The notes under the pieces are model-generated. The model had not been told where the DNA came from and did not search any database. It saw only the letters and a program-made list of their open reading frames with translations. From Acidianus brierleyi (GTDB lineage Archaea; Thermoproteota; Thermoprotei_A; Sulfolobales; Sulfolobaceae): a stretch of DNA of 64,000 nucleotides. Positions 1 to 7,365 of the stretch are shown here, one piece after another. A program made the position numbers and the translations under genes. The number at the start of each line of letters is the position of its first letter. The stretch's first letter is position 1. The stretch is taken from contig NZ_CP029289.2 of the NCBI RefSeq assembly GCF_003201835.2, forward strand, positions 1,860,001 to 1,924,000, in the 5' to 3' direction.

Positions 1-357
1 TTTATGTTATCATGAGAGGAGGATGATTGGGAACATCTAAAGTTTCTAGAAATGTAACAATAATATTTATCAGTAAGAATATGATACAAATTTTATTGTG
101 TTTTTCAATTTACTAGAAGATTAGGAATTTATAGGCTATACTTAAGAAGAACTCTTAAATTTAGGAATAGATAGTACAAATAGCTAATGGCGAAATAGAT
201 AAGAAGATTTATACTATGTCGATAAAGTTTCTGAATTTTTGACTAGAGATAATAGCTAGTTTTTCCTTCTATAACTAAAGGCTGATTCTATTTAGCATCA
301 CCTTTTAAAAAATGTACAATATAATAAAAAATATTAATTCTTATTTATCAGTAAATC
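1..357. other. AT-rich stretch without a recognisable gene
   Basis: All frames on both strands are broken by frequent stops, and I see no tRNA, no clear promoter and no recognisable protein fragment. It lies downstream of the cysteine-rich peptide on the minus strand, so it may hold that transcript's 3' end. Confidence 0.5.
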
Positions 358-519
358 CTACTGAACGTTACATGCAATAGCTAAACCTATACAGTAATCA
401 GTACATGTAACTCCATCTAAAACTTCTATGTCATTGTCACCAGCACAGTCGTATACGAGACACTAATAAAAACAAACATAAGAAGCATCTGGATCTGGTG
501 GATCATTCTTTACGCACAT
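358..519 (-). pseudogene. Seven-cysteine small peptide with an in-frame UAG
   Basis: A 54-codon minus-strand frame begins at an ATG with a good Shine-Dalgarno (AGGTGA) supplied by the end of the upstream gene, whose stop lies 1 nt away. It reads 18 codons, meets TAG at 465-463, and then continues in the same frame for another 34 codons to TAG at 358. The combined product would have seven cysteines (codons 2, 16, 20, 25, 39, 43, 50) and many acidic residues, with no basic tail and no obvious signal peptide. Cysteines flank the TAG on both sides (YVCFY-stop-CLVYDC), which argues that the frame was once, or still is, one peptide. It may be a decayed gene, a sequencing error or a read-through product. 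I do not recognise the family. It is co-directional with the gene at 521-961 and shares its unusual promoter, so it could be the peptide product that this locus exists to make. Confidence 0.45.
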
Positions 520-520
520 C

Positions 521-961
521 TTATTTCACCTTTTTTATCTCTATTTTTTCTGGTTCATAAGTAGTCAAAACGTTTGAAAGTGCGTTTCCTTTTATTTCAT
601 ATCTGCCTGATACTACTTTAGTTACCTTATTTTCTCTTAATAAATAAGATTCAGCAGTAAATACTTTCTTATCTCCTTCTCTTTTAATATTCTCCAAAAT
701 ATTTAATACTACAACGTGACCCCTATTTTCTTCTGCGACAATGAAATGATACTCCTTATCCTTTTCCTTAATTATGACCTCGTATCCTACTTTCCCGTCC
801 TTAGCTTTCACAAATGCGAAAGAGTAGTTTCCTATCTGTATATGATCTCTAATTTCAAATTCTACCTTATTACCTTTATTTAATCTATCTATATATTGCT
901 TTCTCTTTTTTACGATATCATCTATAATATCAAATTTCTGTGTAAGATCTTCAAACTCTAT
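521..961 (-). CDS. Unknown protein, about 146 residues, apparent ATA start
   Basis: The open frame runs from an ATA at 961 to TAA at 521. An ATG/GTG-only reading would start at the internal GTG at 811 and lose 50 residues. I prefer 961: a GAGGTGAT Shine-Dalgarno lies 5 nt upstream, a TAA in the same frame lies just before it, and the shared promoter places the transcription start near 977. The N-terminal 45 residues are helical and charged (DIVKKRKQYIDRL); the remainder looks beta-rich with alternating hydrophobic and Lys/Glu residues. There is no signal peptide, no membrane segment and no cysteine. The family is not recognised. The ATA may be a mutated ATG, which with the UAG in the next gene would suggest early decay of this two-gene unit. 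The neighbouring cysteine-rich peptide makes an immunity, carrier or processing role conceivable, but that is inference only. Confidence 0.5.
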   Translation of the reverse strand: MEFEDLTQKFDIIDDIVKKRKQYIDRLNKGNKVEFEIRDHIQIGNYSFAFVKAKDGKVGYEVIIKEKDKEYHFIVAEENRGHVVVLNILENIKREGDKKVFTAESYLLRENKVTKVVSGRYEIKGNALSNVLTTYEPEKIEIKKVK

Positions 962-993
962 CGTTTATCACCTCAATATATATTACGTGTAAT

Positions 994-1035
994 CAGCTTT
1001 TTTTTTAACTCTCGTTTACTCTAAAAAGTTTTAAT
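994..1035 (-). promoter_or_regulatory. Shared-type promoter 1 (A-tract plus upstream AAAAC/TTTTT element)
   Basis: On the minus strand an A-run of nine followed by GCTG (1006-994) lies 16 nt downstream of TTAAAACTTTTTAG (near 1035-1022). The same two-part arrangement recurs at 11543-11581 and 18143-18183. The A-run sits about 25 nt before the expected start site near 977, so it probably serves as the TATA element. The rest of 1036-1300 holds only a 31-codon minus-strand frame (1264-1169) that I cannot support as a gene. Confidence 0.6.
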
Positions 1036-1300
1036 AAATAATGGATATAAAGTTTCTTAATACTAAAAAGTCTGTAATACATTTAAGCAAGAACTAAACT
1101 AATTTTAGCAGAACTAGCTTCTTTGCTTTTGCGTTATCCTTTTTATATAAACGCAATAATTTCACTTATTATCTTTCTCTAAAGCGGTACTTGTAAGTCT
1201 CGATCTTACATCTCAAATTATCAACAAGCAATTTAGTCTCAAAGCTCATATTCTTTTCCTTCATGGCCTCCTCAGCTTTTGCCGTTTAGTCGATAAAGTT

Positions 1301-1522
1301 ATGATTTCTAATATACTCACTCCAAAAGAAAGGTATAGCATAAAATTTCACTTCGTAGAACTTAATGGGACGTTACAGATACCAGTAGCACCTTTAGATT
1401 TCGTAAACTTAGGTGAGGGTATATATCCCAGCCTAATTTTAGGTAGAGATGATTTCTTTTCAAGAACAATAATATACTTTGACAGGAACATAAGATTAAT
1501 TATTAAGGCTGATAGTGTTTAC
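1301..1522 (+). pseudogene. Truncated protein fragment, possibly retropepsin-like aspartyl protease
   Basis: A plus-strand reading frame that is open upstream of 1301 carries the segment SLILGRDDFFSRTIIYFDR, which resembles the C-terminal signature of retropepsin-like folds (LGRDxxxR...FD). A possible LVD lies just before the first ATG, but the usual DTG/DSG catalytic motif is not seen. The frame runs into the 21-bp tandem repeat and then antisense through the transposon's tnpB end, so the C-terminus is foreign. The simplest reading is a gene broken by insertion of the IS607-type element. The family call is tentative. Confidence 0.3.
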
Positions 1523-1543
1523 ATTAAGGCTGATAGTGTTTAC
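1502..1543. repeat. 21-bp tandem duplication at the IS607 right end
   Basis: The 21 bases at 1502-1522 are repeated exactly at 1523-1543 (both contain GGCTGATAGTGTTTAC). The second copy merges into the conserved transposon end GTGTTTACCCGTGGCG. It may be a slip or a by-product of insertion. Confidence 0.8.
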
Positions 1544-2865
1544 CCGTGGCGTAACTTTTCCTTACTTTTAATTACTTCTAATTCCGCCACTGGCACCCCT
1601 CTCAAGGGATCATACACAGTCACCCTTAAGTCCTTGGGGCTAGTCGAGGGAAACACCAATACCCTCCCATCCACCTTTTTCACAATGTTAAGAGGAGCAA
1701 TAGAATCCCTCTCCAACAAAACTTCACCACTCTCCAAATACCTAGCGTTCACCTTGAAAACTCTAATACCCCCACCCTCGTGAGCAGAGCCCGTCATCAG
1801 GTAGGGGTTAAAAACCTTGATAACCTTCTCAACTACTTGCTTACCCTTCCTCAACTTCTCACCGTTAAATGGGTTAATAGAGGAAGTATATGACTCAGAA
1901 ACCTCCGCAACCTCTATCGGCTGAGTTTTCAACATATCCACGAATTTAACAACACTCCACTGGTGAATCCTATGCCTAAGCTTATCATTTTTATTACTCT
2001 CCATCTTCTCCTTAGACCTTGAGGAAAACTTACCTACTACAACTTTAGCCTTTAAATCCCTAGCAAGCTCTGTTATCCTTTTTACAGTCTTCCTCAAAAC
2101 GTCAATTTTCCTCTCTTTTTCCCTTAATTTCCTCAACTTCTTCTTAACCAGTTCGTCCTTAGTTGAGTGTCCTTTAGTAATCTCCTCCCTCCTCAGGGAA
2201 TAGTTCATGACAATCCTACCTAACCCGGTCTCATATCTCCTCAACTCCTTGAGTTTAAAACCTTCAAAAACCGCTAAAGTGACGTTATTCTCATTAACGT
2301 CAATAGAAATATAATTACCCTCCTTAGACTCAACCTCAACCTCCTTCTCAAAAGTCAACCAAACTAGGACTTTCCTACCTATTAACCTCAGCTTAAGCTC
2401 TTGTGAAACCCTCCAACCTTCATATACGTAGCGGGTAAATTGTTTAGTGAACTTGAGGGGTATCTCAACCCAACCCTTGTGAGTTACGACACTGACAGAA
2501 ATTCTATTAAACCTCCAATTAACCATGTTAGGAATAGTGATTACAACTCTCTTGTACTCCGGTTTATCCTTCCTCGTTAGCCCTTTCTTCCTCCTCTCCC
2601 TAAAGCTCTTAACAATCCTTCCGGCTACGATATAAGCACCTTCAATAACTCTAGAAGGTAGGAAGGGGTACTTCTCCTTATAATGATTGTAAAATCTTTC
2701 ATGCAACTTCTTCCTAGTGGTTGGTAAAGCCTCGGAGAGTATTATCTCAATCATTTCATTAACAATCTTCTTCTGATATTCCTCAACCTCCCTAAGAACG
2801 CGGTATTTCCACTCGTTCAAGAAGTCGCTCTCTACCCTAACCGTCCTTTTTAAGGTCTTCAACAC
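1540..2865 (-). CDS. tnpB: TnpB of IS607 family, with apparently degenerate nuclease centre
   Basis: This 441-residue protein matches TnpB in layout: a basic helical N-terminal half, RuvC-I aspartate in YISIDVNENN (near residue 200), a central HRIHQWS motif and RuvC-III aspartate in LLERDSIAPLNI (near 395). At the RuvC-II position, where TnpB normally has a glutamate (IVxE), this protein reads VVVGKFSS, and the usual CxxC...CxxC zinc finger between RuvC-II and III is absent (SINPFNGEKL). TnpB proteins are RNA-guided nucleases; loss of the glutamate and zinc finger suggests reduced or no cleavage, unless this subfamily places its acidic residue elsewhere. The gene overlaps tnpA by 29 nt and its final codons (KLRHG) lie in the conserved transposon end. 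Confidence 0.85.
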   Translation of the reverse strand: MLKTLKRTVRVESDFLNEWKYRVLREVEEYQKKIVNEMIEIILSEALPTTRKKLHERFYNHYKEKYPFLPSRVIEGAYIVAGRIVKSFRERRKKGLTRKDKPEYKRVVITIPNMVNWRFNRISVSVVTHKGWVEIPLKFTKQFTRYVYEGWRVSQELKLRLIGRKVLVWLTFEKEVEVESKEGNYISIDVNENNVTLAVFEGFKLKELRRYETGLGRIVMNYSLRREEITKGHSTKDELVKKKLRKLREKERKIDVLRKTVKRITELARDLKAKVVVGKFSSRSKEKMESNKNDKLRHRIHQWSVVKFVDMLKTQPIEVAEVSESYTSSINPFNGEKLRKGKQVVEKVIKVFNPYLMTGSAHEGGGIRVFKVNARYLESGEVLLERDSIAPLNIVKKVDGRVLVFPSTSPKDLRVTVYDPLRGVPVAELEVIKSKEKLRHG

Positions 2866-3436
2866 ATTTTACCACCTTCTCATACTCTTGGCCGTAAATT
2901 CTAGAGGCGAACGATTTAACGATTTCAACAAAGTCCTCAACCAACTCTTGCATGTAATCCTTATCATCTTGGAAAGCTACGACTACGTTTGCTCCGTATG
3001 CTTTGAATAACTTCACTTCGAAACCGAAACGCGTTAGCCTGTCCTTGTAAGCTACTACTACTGCGTCAATTTGCCTCCTCTTGGCTAATTCTATTAACTT
3101 CTTTAAACCTTCTCTATCCTCTTTCAATCCAGAACCTATATCCTTAATTTCTATTACACTCACTTCTCCGAAAGTTTTCTTAACCCATTCTCTCAATGCG
3201 TCCAACTGCCTCTCCAAGTCGTCCTTTTGTGTGTTTGATGAAACTCGAGCATAAATTGCCACTTGTTTAACCCTTCCACCGCCAGACAGTAATCTTTCAA
3301 TTTCGCTGTAAGGTATTCTCCACCTACCGTTAATCTCAACAGCCTTTATTTTTCCCTCCCTAATCCACTTAATAACACCACTCCTACTCATGCCGAATAT
3401 TTCAGCGACCTCACTAGGTGTTAAATACCTCTCCAC
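2837..3436 (-). CDS. tnpA: IS607-type serine recombinase with MerR-like HTH
   Basis: Residues 1-50 form an excisionase/MerR helix-turn-helix (LTPSEVAEIFGMSRSGVIKW) followed by a short linker and a serine-resolvase catalytic domain. The nucleophile is the serine in YARVSS (near residue 66), and the downstream Q/R/D residues (DDLERQLDAL, AYKDRLTRFG) are present. The 199-residue length is typical for IS607 TnpA. It catalyses transposition of the element without target duplications. It overlaps tnpB by 29 nt, consistent with co-translation. The start is the ATG at 3436, giving the HTH its normal N-terminus. Confidence 0.9.
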   Translation of the reverse strand: MERYLTPSEVAEIFGMSRSGVIKWIREGKIKAVEINGRWRIPYSEIERLLSGGGRVKQVAIYARVSSNTQKDDLERQLDALREWVKKTFGEVSVIEIKDIGSGLKEDREGLKKLIELAKRRQIDAVVVAYKDRLTRFGFEVKLFKAYGANVVVAFQDDKDYMQELVEDFVEIVKSFASRIYGQEYEKVVKCVEDLKKDG

Positions 3437-3798
3437 AGTAATTAAAAGTATTTAAAAGTTACGTGAAAGTGCTATAGTCTTTAACTTAGTAATTTTCTTT
3501 GGATATATAAACGTTTATAAATTGTTACGCTATGAAGAAGAGAAGAGTGATAAGCAAATTTTTAGGCAAGGAGTAACGTATGAAAATGCTTCATCTAGGA
3601 TAATCCAATAGAGTCAAGTAGTAGTTAGTATAATATTCTGCTAGTCTCTGCTAGCATAACTCGTTAAAGTGCACTAAATTATTCTATATCCCATTGTAGA
3701 AATAAAGTGAATTTATAGTGAACATATTAAATCTTCTATGGATTATTACCAGCAGGATTTTTAAATTGTGTTATATAAGCTTAAAATGATAAAGAAAT
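3437..3798. other. Intergenic region with the IS607 left end
   Basis: This stretch contains the tnpA promoter side of the IS607 element and a palindrome ATAAACGTTTAT near 3506-3519. A 14-codon ATG frame on the plus strand follows but is too short to support. No further gene is visible. Confidence 0.5.
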
Positions 3799-4201
3799 AT
3801 GTTTAATTATCAAAAATTTGAAAAAGATTTCATAGAAGCATGGAATTCACACGACATAGAATATTTGTTAAGTTTTTACACAGACGAGTTAGTTTATATA
3901 CACCCAGGTGAGCATCCTAGAGTAATTAAGGGGAAAGAACAATTTAAAAAGTACCTAGAAGTTTTTTAAGACATTTCCTGATTACAAATTCGAATTAATT
4001 AATGTGGCATGGAATGACAACATAGGATTCGGCGAATGGATAGGGAGGTCAACTTTTAATGGCAAGAGATACGGATTAGAAATTAAAAATAAAAAATTCG
4101 AAATAATGGGTGTAGATATATTAATTATCGACAAGGAAAAAGAATTGGTAAAAGGAGAGAGTATATTACAATCTATTATCGGTTTTAGAACAAATATGTA
4201 A
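3799..4201 (+). pseudogene. SnoaL/NTF2-like protein, split by a frameshift
   Basis: An ATG at 3799 opens a frame whose start (FEKDFIEAWNSHDIEYLLSF) is characteristic of the SnoaL-like/NTF2-like fold. It ends prematurely at TAA 3967-3969 directly after six Ts (3962-3967). With one T removed, the frame continues as VFKTFPDYKFELINVAWND and onward to the stop at 4201, giving one 133-residue protein, the normal size for this fold. So it is either a recent single-base insertion, programmed slippage on T6, or a sequencing error. These folds serve as small enzymes or ligand carriers; the substrate cannot be told. The MFS transporter gene follows 24 nt later and may be co-transcribed. Confidence 0.7.
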
Positions 4202-4224
4202 AAACTTGGAGGTGAAGTGTAAGG

Positions 4225-5436
4225 ATGAATGAATTATCTAAATCAGTCCTTTTCTCTTCATTACCTTCGTTTATCTCTTCAGTTGAAGCTACAATGATAT
4301 TGATGGTCATTCCATTAATAGCTAAAGATTTTTCAATAACTTATATAAAAGCCTCAACTATATTGTCAATTTATATCGTCACTGAGGTCTTACTTTCCAT
4401 TCCATTTTCACTTTTAGCCGAAAAAGTTGGAGTAAAAATGGTCATAATATTAGGGACAATGATAATGGCTTTATCGTCCTTTCTCATAATTTTTTCTAAC
4501 TCTTTTTTACTTATACTCATTCTTAGGATTTTTCAGGGTATTGGGGCTTCAATGGTTCTTCTAACGTCTTTGTCTTACGCCAGTCTTATAGGCTCGGATA
4601 AAGAGAGAGGGAAAATGATAGGGTTAAATCACACTATAGTTAGCCTGGGTTACGTTTTTGGCTTACCCCTTGGAGGAATAATTGCTGAAATTAATTGGAA
4701 ATACTTATTCGCGATAACATCGGTTCTTTCCTTTATCTCACTGTTCTTAATACTATCCCTTAACGAGGTACATGCAAAGTCGGGATTAGGGATTAATATA
4801 ATTTATACTTCGCTAATATTCGACGGTATAATCTTAGGACTATATTACCCACTGTTCTTATTACTATCCTTAGTAGGTCTAGTTATGACTTTGTGGAAAA
4901 TAAAGTTAGGTAAAGTATTTTATTTAACTAGTCTTTCGGGCTTTTTACACTCAATTACAAGGAATATGATAGCCGCTTTCTTTGTATTTTATTTATACTC
5001 CTTACATTTACCTGCTCTAATCATTGGCTCTTTAGTTCTCCTTTACCCTCTTTCCTTTACATTTGTCTCATTTTACGCTGGTAAGCTTCACGATAAGTAT
5101 AAGTTAAGGGTTGCGTCTTTCGGTTTTGCCTCAATGGCCTTATCCTCCTTGTCTCTTTTCTTCAACGTCATTTTGGGAGAATTTTTACTGGGTGCCTCCT
5201 CTGGAATTGCTACTACTTCAAACACTGCTTATACAATGTCTTCAGTTAGGAATAAGGATAGAATAGTAGCCTCTGGAATAAGAAGCGTTCAAGGAGTTGT
5301 AAGTAATACTATAGGGTTAATTATTGCCTCATATTTCAGAACGTTCTTGACTCCTTACGTCGAGATTACAGTCCTTCTAAACTTAGCGTCACTTCTTATC
5401 TTAGGTATTGTTATCTTTTCCCAAGCAAACACCTAG
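4225..5436 (+). CDS. MFS transporter
   Basis: This 403-residue membrane protein has about twelve hydrophobic helices in two six-helix halves and the MFS loop 2-3 signature region (LLAEKVGVKMVIILGTM) after helix 2. Residues around GIGASMVLL and GLPLGGIIAE match helices 4-5 of drug:H+ antiporter-like members. A Shine-Dalgarno (GGAGGTGA) precedes the ATG. It probably acts as a proton-coupled exporter in the cytoplasmic membrane; the substrate is unknown. It follows the broken SnoaL-like gene in the same direction. Confidence 0.8.
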   Translation: MNELSKSVLFSSLPSFISSVEATMILMVIPLIAKDFSITYIKASTILSIYIVTEVLLSIPFSLLAEKVGVKMVIILGTMIMALSSFLIIFSNSFLLILILRIFQGIGASMVLLTSLSYASLIGSDKERGKMIGLNHTIVSLGYVFGLPLGGIIAEINWKYLFAITSVLSFISLFLILSLNEVHAKSGLGINIIYTSLIFDGIILGLYYPLFLLLSLVGLVMTLWKIKLGKVFYLTSLSGFLHSITRNMIAAFFVFYLYSLHLPALIIGSLVLLYPLSFTFVSFYAGKLHDKYKLRVASFGFASMALSSLSLFFNVILGEFLLGASSGIATTSNTAYTMSSVRNKDRIVASGIRSVQGVVSNTIGLIIASYFRTFLTPYVEITVLLNLASLLILGIVIFSQANT

Positions 5437-5548
5437 TAAAAACTTTATTAGTATAAATTATATTTGTATTGTAGATATTTTAAGGGCGGTAATCATTAGA
5501 CTGAGAGATCATCTTTGCCCCACAAAAAGGATATCTACTTTAAAATAT

Positions 5549-5602
5549 GTGTTTACCCGTGGCGTAACTTATCCTTACTTTTAACTCCGCCACGGTAAAC
5601 AC
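5549..5602. repeat. Solo IS607-type right end forming a near-perfect hairpin
   Basis: GTGTTTACCCGTGGCG (5549-5564) and the matching CGCCACGGTAAACAC (5588-5602) are inverted repeats with a 23-nt loop. The left arm and loop are nearly identical to the end of the tnpB gene at 1536-1575, with a short deletion that brings the second arm close. On the minus strand it would still encode the TnpB tail (KLRHG). No transposase gene accompanies it, so it is a solo end or a miniature derivative. The remaining bases of 5437-5726 hold the TATA box (CTTTATAAAC near 5694) of the next gene. Confidence 0.75.
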
Positions 5603-5726
5603 TAAAAGAATAGAGAATAAGGAGATATTGATACCAGATAAACTATGCCAACCTTTATGCCAGAAAGCTGGTTTATGTTGGTAATAAAATTTTACTTTAT
5701 AAACAAATTTAACTAAGGAAAAAGTT

Positions 5727-6598
5727 ATGGAGGGAAAGAAGTTATTTTTTTTGAAATGGCTTTACCGTCTGAGGACTCCTTATACGTCTTATACTAATCC
5801 TAGTACTGTGCAAATATGTGGTAATCCTTCTGCAATTACAAATGATTGGCAGCCTTGTGGGATCAATAATGCAGTATTAATTGTACTTAAGCAGGAACAC
5901 AAGCCATTATGCATAAATCTTACAATACATTTCAGTTGTTATTTCGCAACAGGATTTAGACATACTGGGGATGTAAAAACTAATATAGGGATTTATTCTG
6001 GGTCTTTTTACGGTCAGATTGAGTTCGGAAATTACTTTCTCGGTGCATATTCTGGTGTATGGCCTTTTGAGGGATTTCAGTGTATATTACTTAATTATCT
6101 CACGGTTATGTTTTCCCACTGGCTTTTTGCGATGTTGGCTTAGGAGTTCTAACATCATGTAGTCATTTAGTACTTAAAACTAGGTGTGCTTGGGATTCAG
6201 TAAAGGGCTTTAATTATTTGCTAAGTATACATATTAATTGTTGTTGTCAGATTTACATCGAGCTGTACAAAGAATGTAATGGAAAGTATATTCCAGTAAA
6301 GTTACCTTATATAACTCCTGAATACGCAAAGTTTTATCCTTGCCCTTGCAAACCTGTAGCGAAATTTGAAGGAAATTATAATGAGACGAAATGGGGATAT
6401 ACGAGATGCTACATGTGTGTTCTAAAATCTATCTCTTGTGTTGTTCCATTCGGAGAAATAAAGGCTGCTGTAAAAGTTGTAGGCTATGCAAGTTGTGGTT
6501 TCTGTCCGGTAGAATATCCTTATGATCCCTTAGGAGTCGCAGTAGAAATAATGTGGGGAACATCAGTCTACGTCTCCGGCATTCAAATAGCAAATTAA
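5727..6598 (+). pseudogene. Cysteine-rich unknown protein (about 290 residues) split by one frameshift
   Basis: Two reading frames, 5727-6143 and one open from 6095 to 6598, join into a single protein if the frame changes near 6090-6100: the first reads ...FQCILLNYL and the second continues SHGYVFPLAF without stop for 160 codons. The composite has about 19 cysteines, including CCC, CPC, CYMC and CGFC groups, and many aromatic residues. I see no catalytic motif and no convincing membrane helix. TATA (CTTTATAAAC) sits about 28 nt before the ATG, so the mRNA would have almost no leader. The family is not recognised; the cysteine groups could bind metal or form disulfides. The frameshift could be decay, programmed, or a sequence error. 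Confidence 0.55.
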
Positions 6599-6739
6599 AT
6601 ATACGTAAATTATTTCTTGTTTTTAGCTCTTCTAATAAGCAAAAATTCTTATATAGTACTTTAATTTTATTCATTGTTTTATACTTATCATTAGCTAATA
6701 ATTGATAAAAGACAATTATTCTATTGTATACTATTGTAG

Positions 6740-7030
6740 TCATAAGTTTTTACATTCTTCTACTGACGAGATCTCTCCTTTAATTAGTTTAGTTGCGCAT
6801 TCTAACCCTCTGTGAGTTAGCTGATAAGTAGTAGAACCTCTAGTAGGGTGTAACGTCAATAGCCCTCTTTTGATCAGTTCTTTAATACACCTCCTTACAT
6901 CTCCTCTTAAATGACCTGGAAACCTCCTCAATACTGCTTCTAAAGGGACGTGAGCAGATAATGAACCGTTGGTGGCATCAAAAACAGCTACTAATATTGC
7001 ATTAAGTGTCTCGATACTGCATTTAGCCAT
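6740..7030 (-). CDS. Winged-helix transcriptional regulator
   Basis: This 96-residue protein has a winged-helix pattern: a helix with hydrophobic spacing (NAILVAVFDATNG), a recognition-helix region (RRCIKELIKRGLLTLHP) and a wing (STTYQLTHRGLECA). It is likely a DNA-binding regulator acting as a dimer. It is transcribed divergently from the AbrB-type gene at 7093 with only about 60 nt between starts, and an inverted repeat spans the shared promoter, so it probably regulates itself and its neighbour. The start ATG at 7030 lies about 30 nt downstream of the shared palindromic TATA (GATTTATAAG). The target genes beyond this pair are unknown. Confidence 0.7.
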   Translation of the reverse strand: MAKCSIETLNAILVAVFDATNGSLSAHVPLEAVLRRFPGHLRGDVRRCIKELIKRGLLTLHPTRGSTTYQLTHRGLECATKLIKGEISSVEECKNL

Positions 7031-7041
7031 TTTCTGCCAGA

Positions 7042-7088
7042 ATCACTTTATTCATAACAAGATTTATAAGTTTTTATCAGAAAGTGAT
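7042..7088. promoter_or_regulatory. Divergent promoter with an inverted repeat ATCACTTT/AAAGTGAT
   Basis: ATCACTTT (7042-7049) and its exact complement AAAGTGAT (7081-7088) flank a TATA-like GATTTATAAG that can serve both directions. The half-sites sit close to the predicted transcription starts of the wHTH gene and the AbrB-like gene, which suits an autoregulatory operator. Confidence 0.55.
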
Positions 7089-7092
7089 AATT

Positions 7093-7365
7093 ATGGAAAG
7101 TAAACAAGCAGAGAAAGGAGTAGTTTTCGTAAGCAAGGTTTCCGTAACTAAAAGTAAGAAAAACGGTAAGGAGTATATTACTTATAGGATAACCATTCCT
7201 ATGGAGAAGGCTAAGGAATTGGAGTTAAACGACGGGGATTATTTGTTAGTAAAGGCTAAGAAGGCTAAGTGGTATCACCTCTTAAATTGGGAGGAAATGA
7301 AGAACGTTTACAACATGTTACCGGAAGAAATAAAAAGGGAAGTTGATGAACTGAATCATAAATAA
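7093..7365 (+). CDS. AbrB/SpoVT-like DNA-binding protein
   Basis: Residues 10-55 carry the swapped-hairpin AbrB pattern: a beta strand with VTKSKKNGKEYITYRITIP, then KAKELELNDGDYLLVKAKK. Such proteins are dimeric DNA-binding regulators or antitoxins. The C-terminal 35 residues are charged and helical (EEMKNVYNMLPEEIKREVDEL), as often seen for a partner-binding tail. I chose ATG 7093 over GTG 7084 because TATA at 7060-7069 predicts a leaderless start about there. The gene ends convergently, overlapping the next minus-strand frame by 10 nt. No toxin partner is recognised beside it. Confidence 0.75.
   Translation: MESKQAEKGVVFVSKVSVTKSKKNGKEYITYRITIPMEKAKELELNDGDYLLVKAKKAKWYHLLNWEEMKNVYNMLPEEIKREVDELNHK

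Larger units (their letters stand above)
1536..3480 (-). mobile_element. IS607-type insertion element (serine resolvase TnpA plus TnpB)
   Basis: Two overlapping minus-strand genes, a MerR-HTH serine recombinase and a TnpB, form the classical IS607 arrangement. The right end at 1536-1551 (GTGTTTACCCGTGGCG, including the last codons of tnpB) is repeated as a solo end at 5549. The left boundary upstream of tnpA is not sharply visible, because IS607 elements lack terminal inverted repeats; 3480 is an estimate. Both genes are intact as reading frames. Confidence 0.8.

Noticed and set aside
1169..1264. 31-codon minus-strand frame (NMSFETKLLVDNLRCKIETY)
   Set aside because: Helical composition is suggestive, but there is no Shine-Dalgarno-based start beyond a weak AGGAGG overlap, no homologue that I recognise, and the size is too small to support.
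6429..6743. Minus-strand frame opposite the Cys-rich protein
   Set aside because: Composition is unlike a real protein (Leu/Arg-rich shadow), it has no promoter, and it conflicts with the better plus-strand frame.
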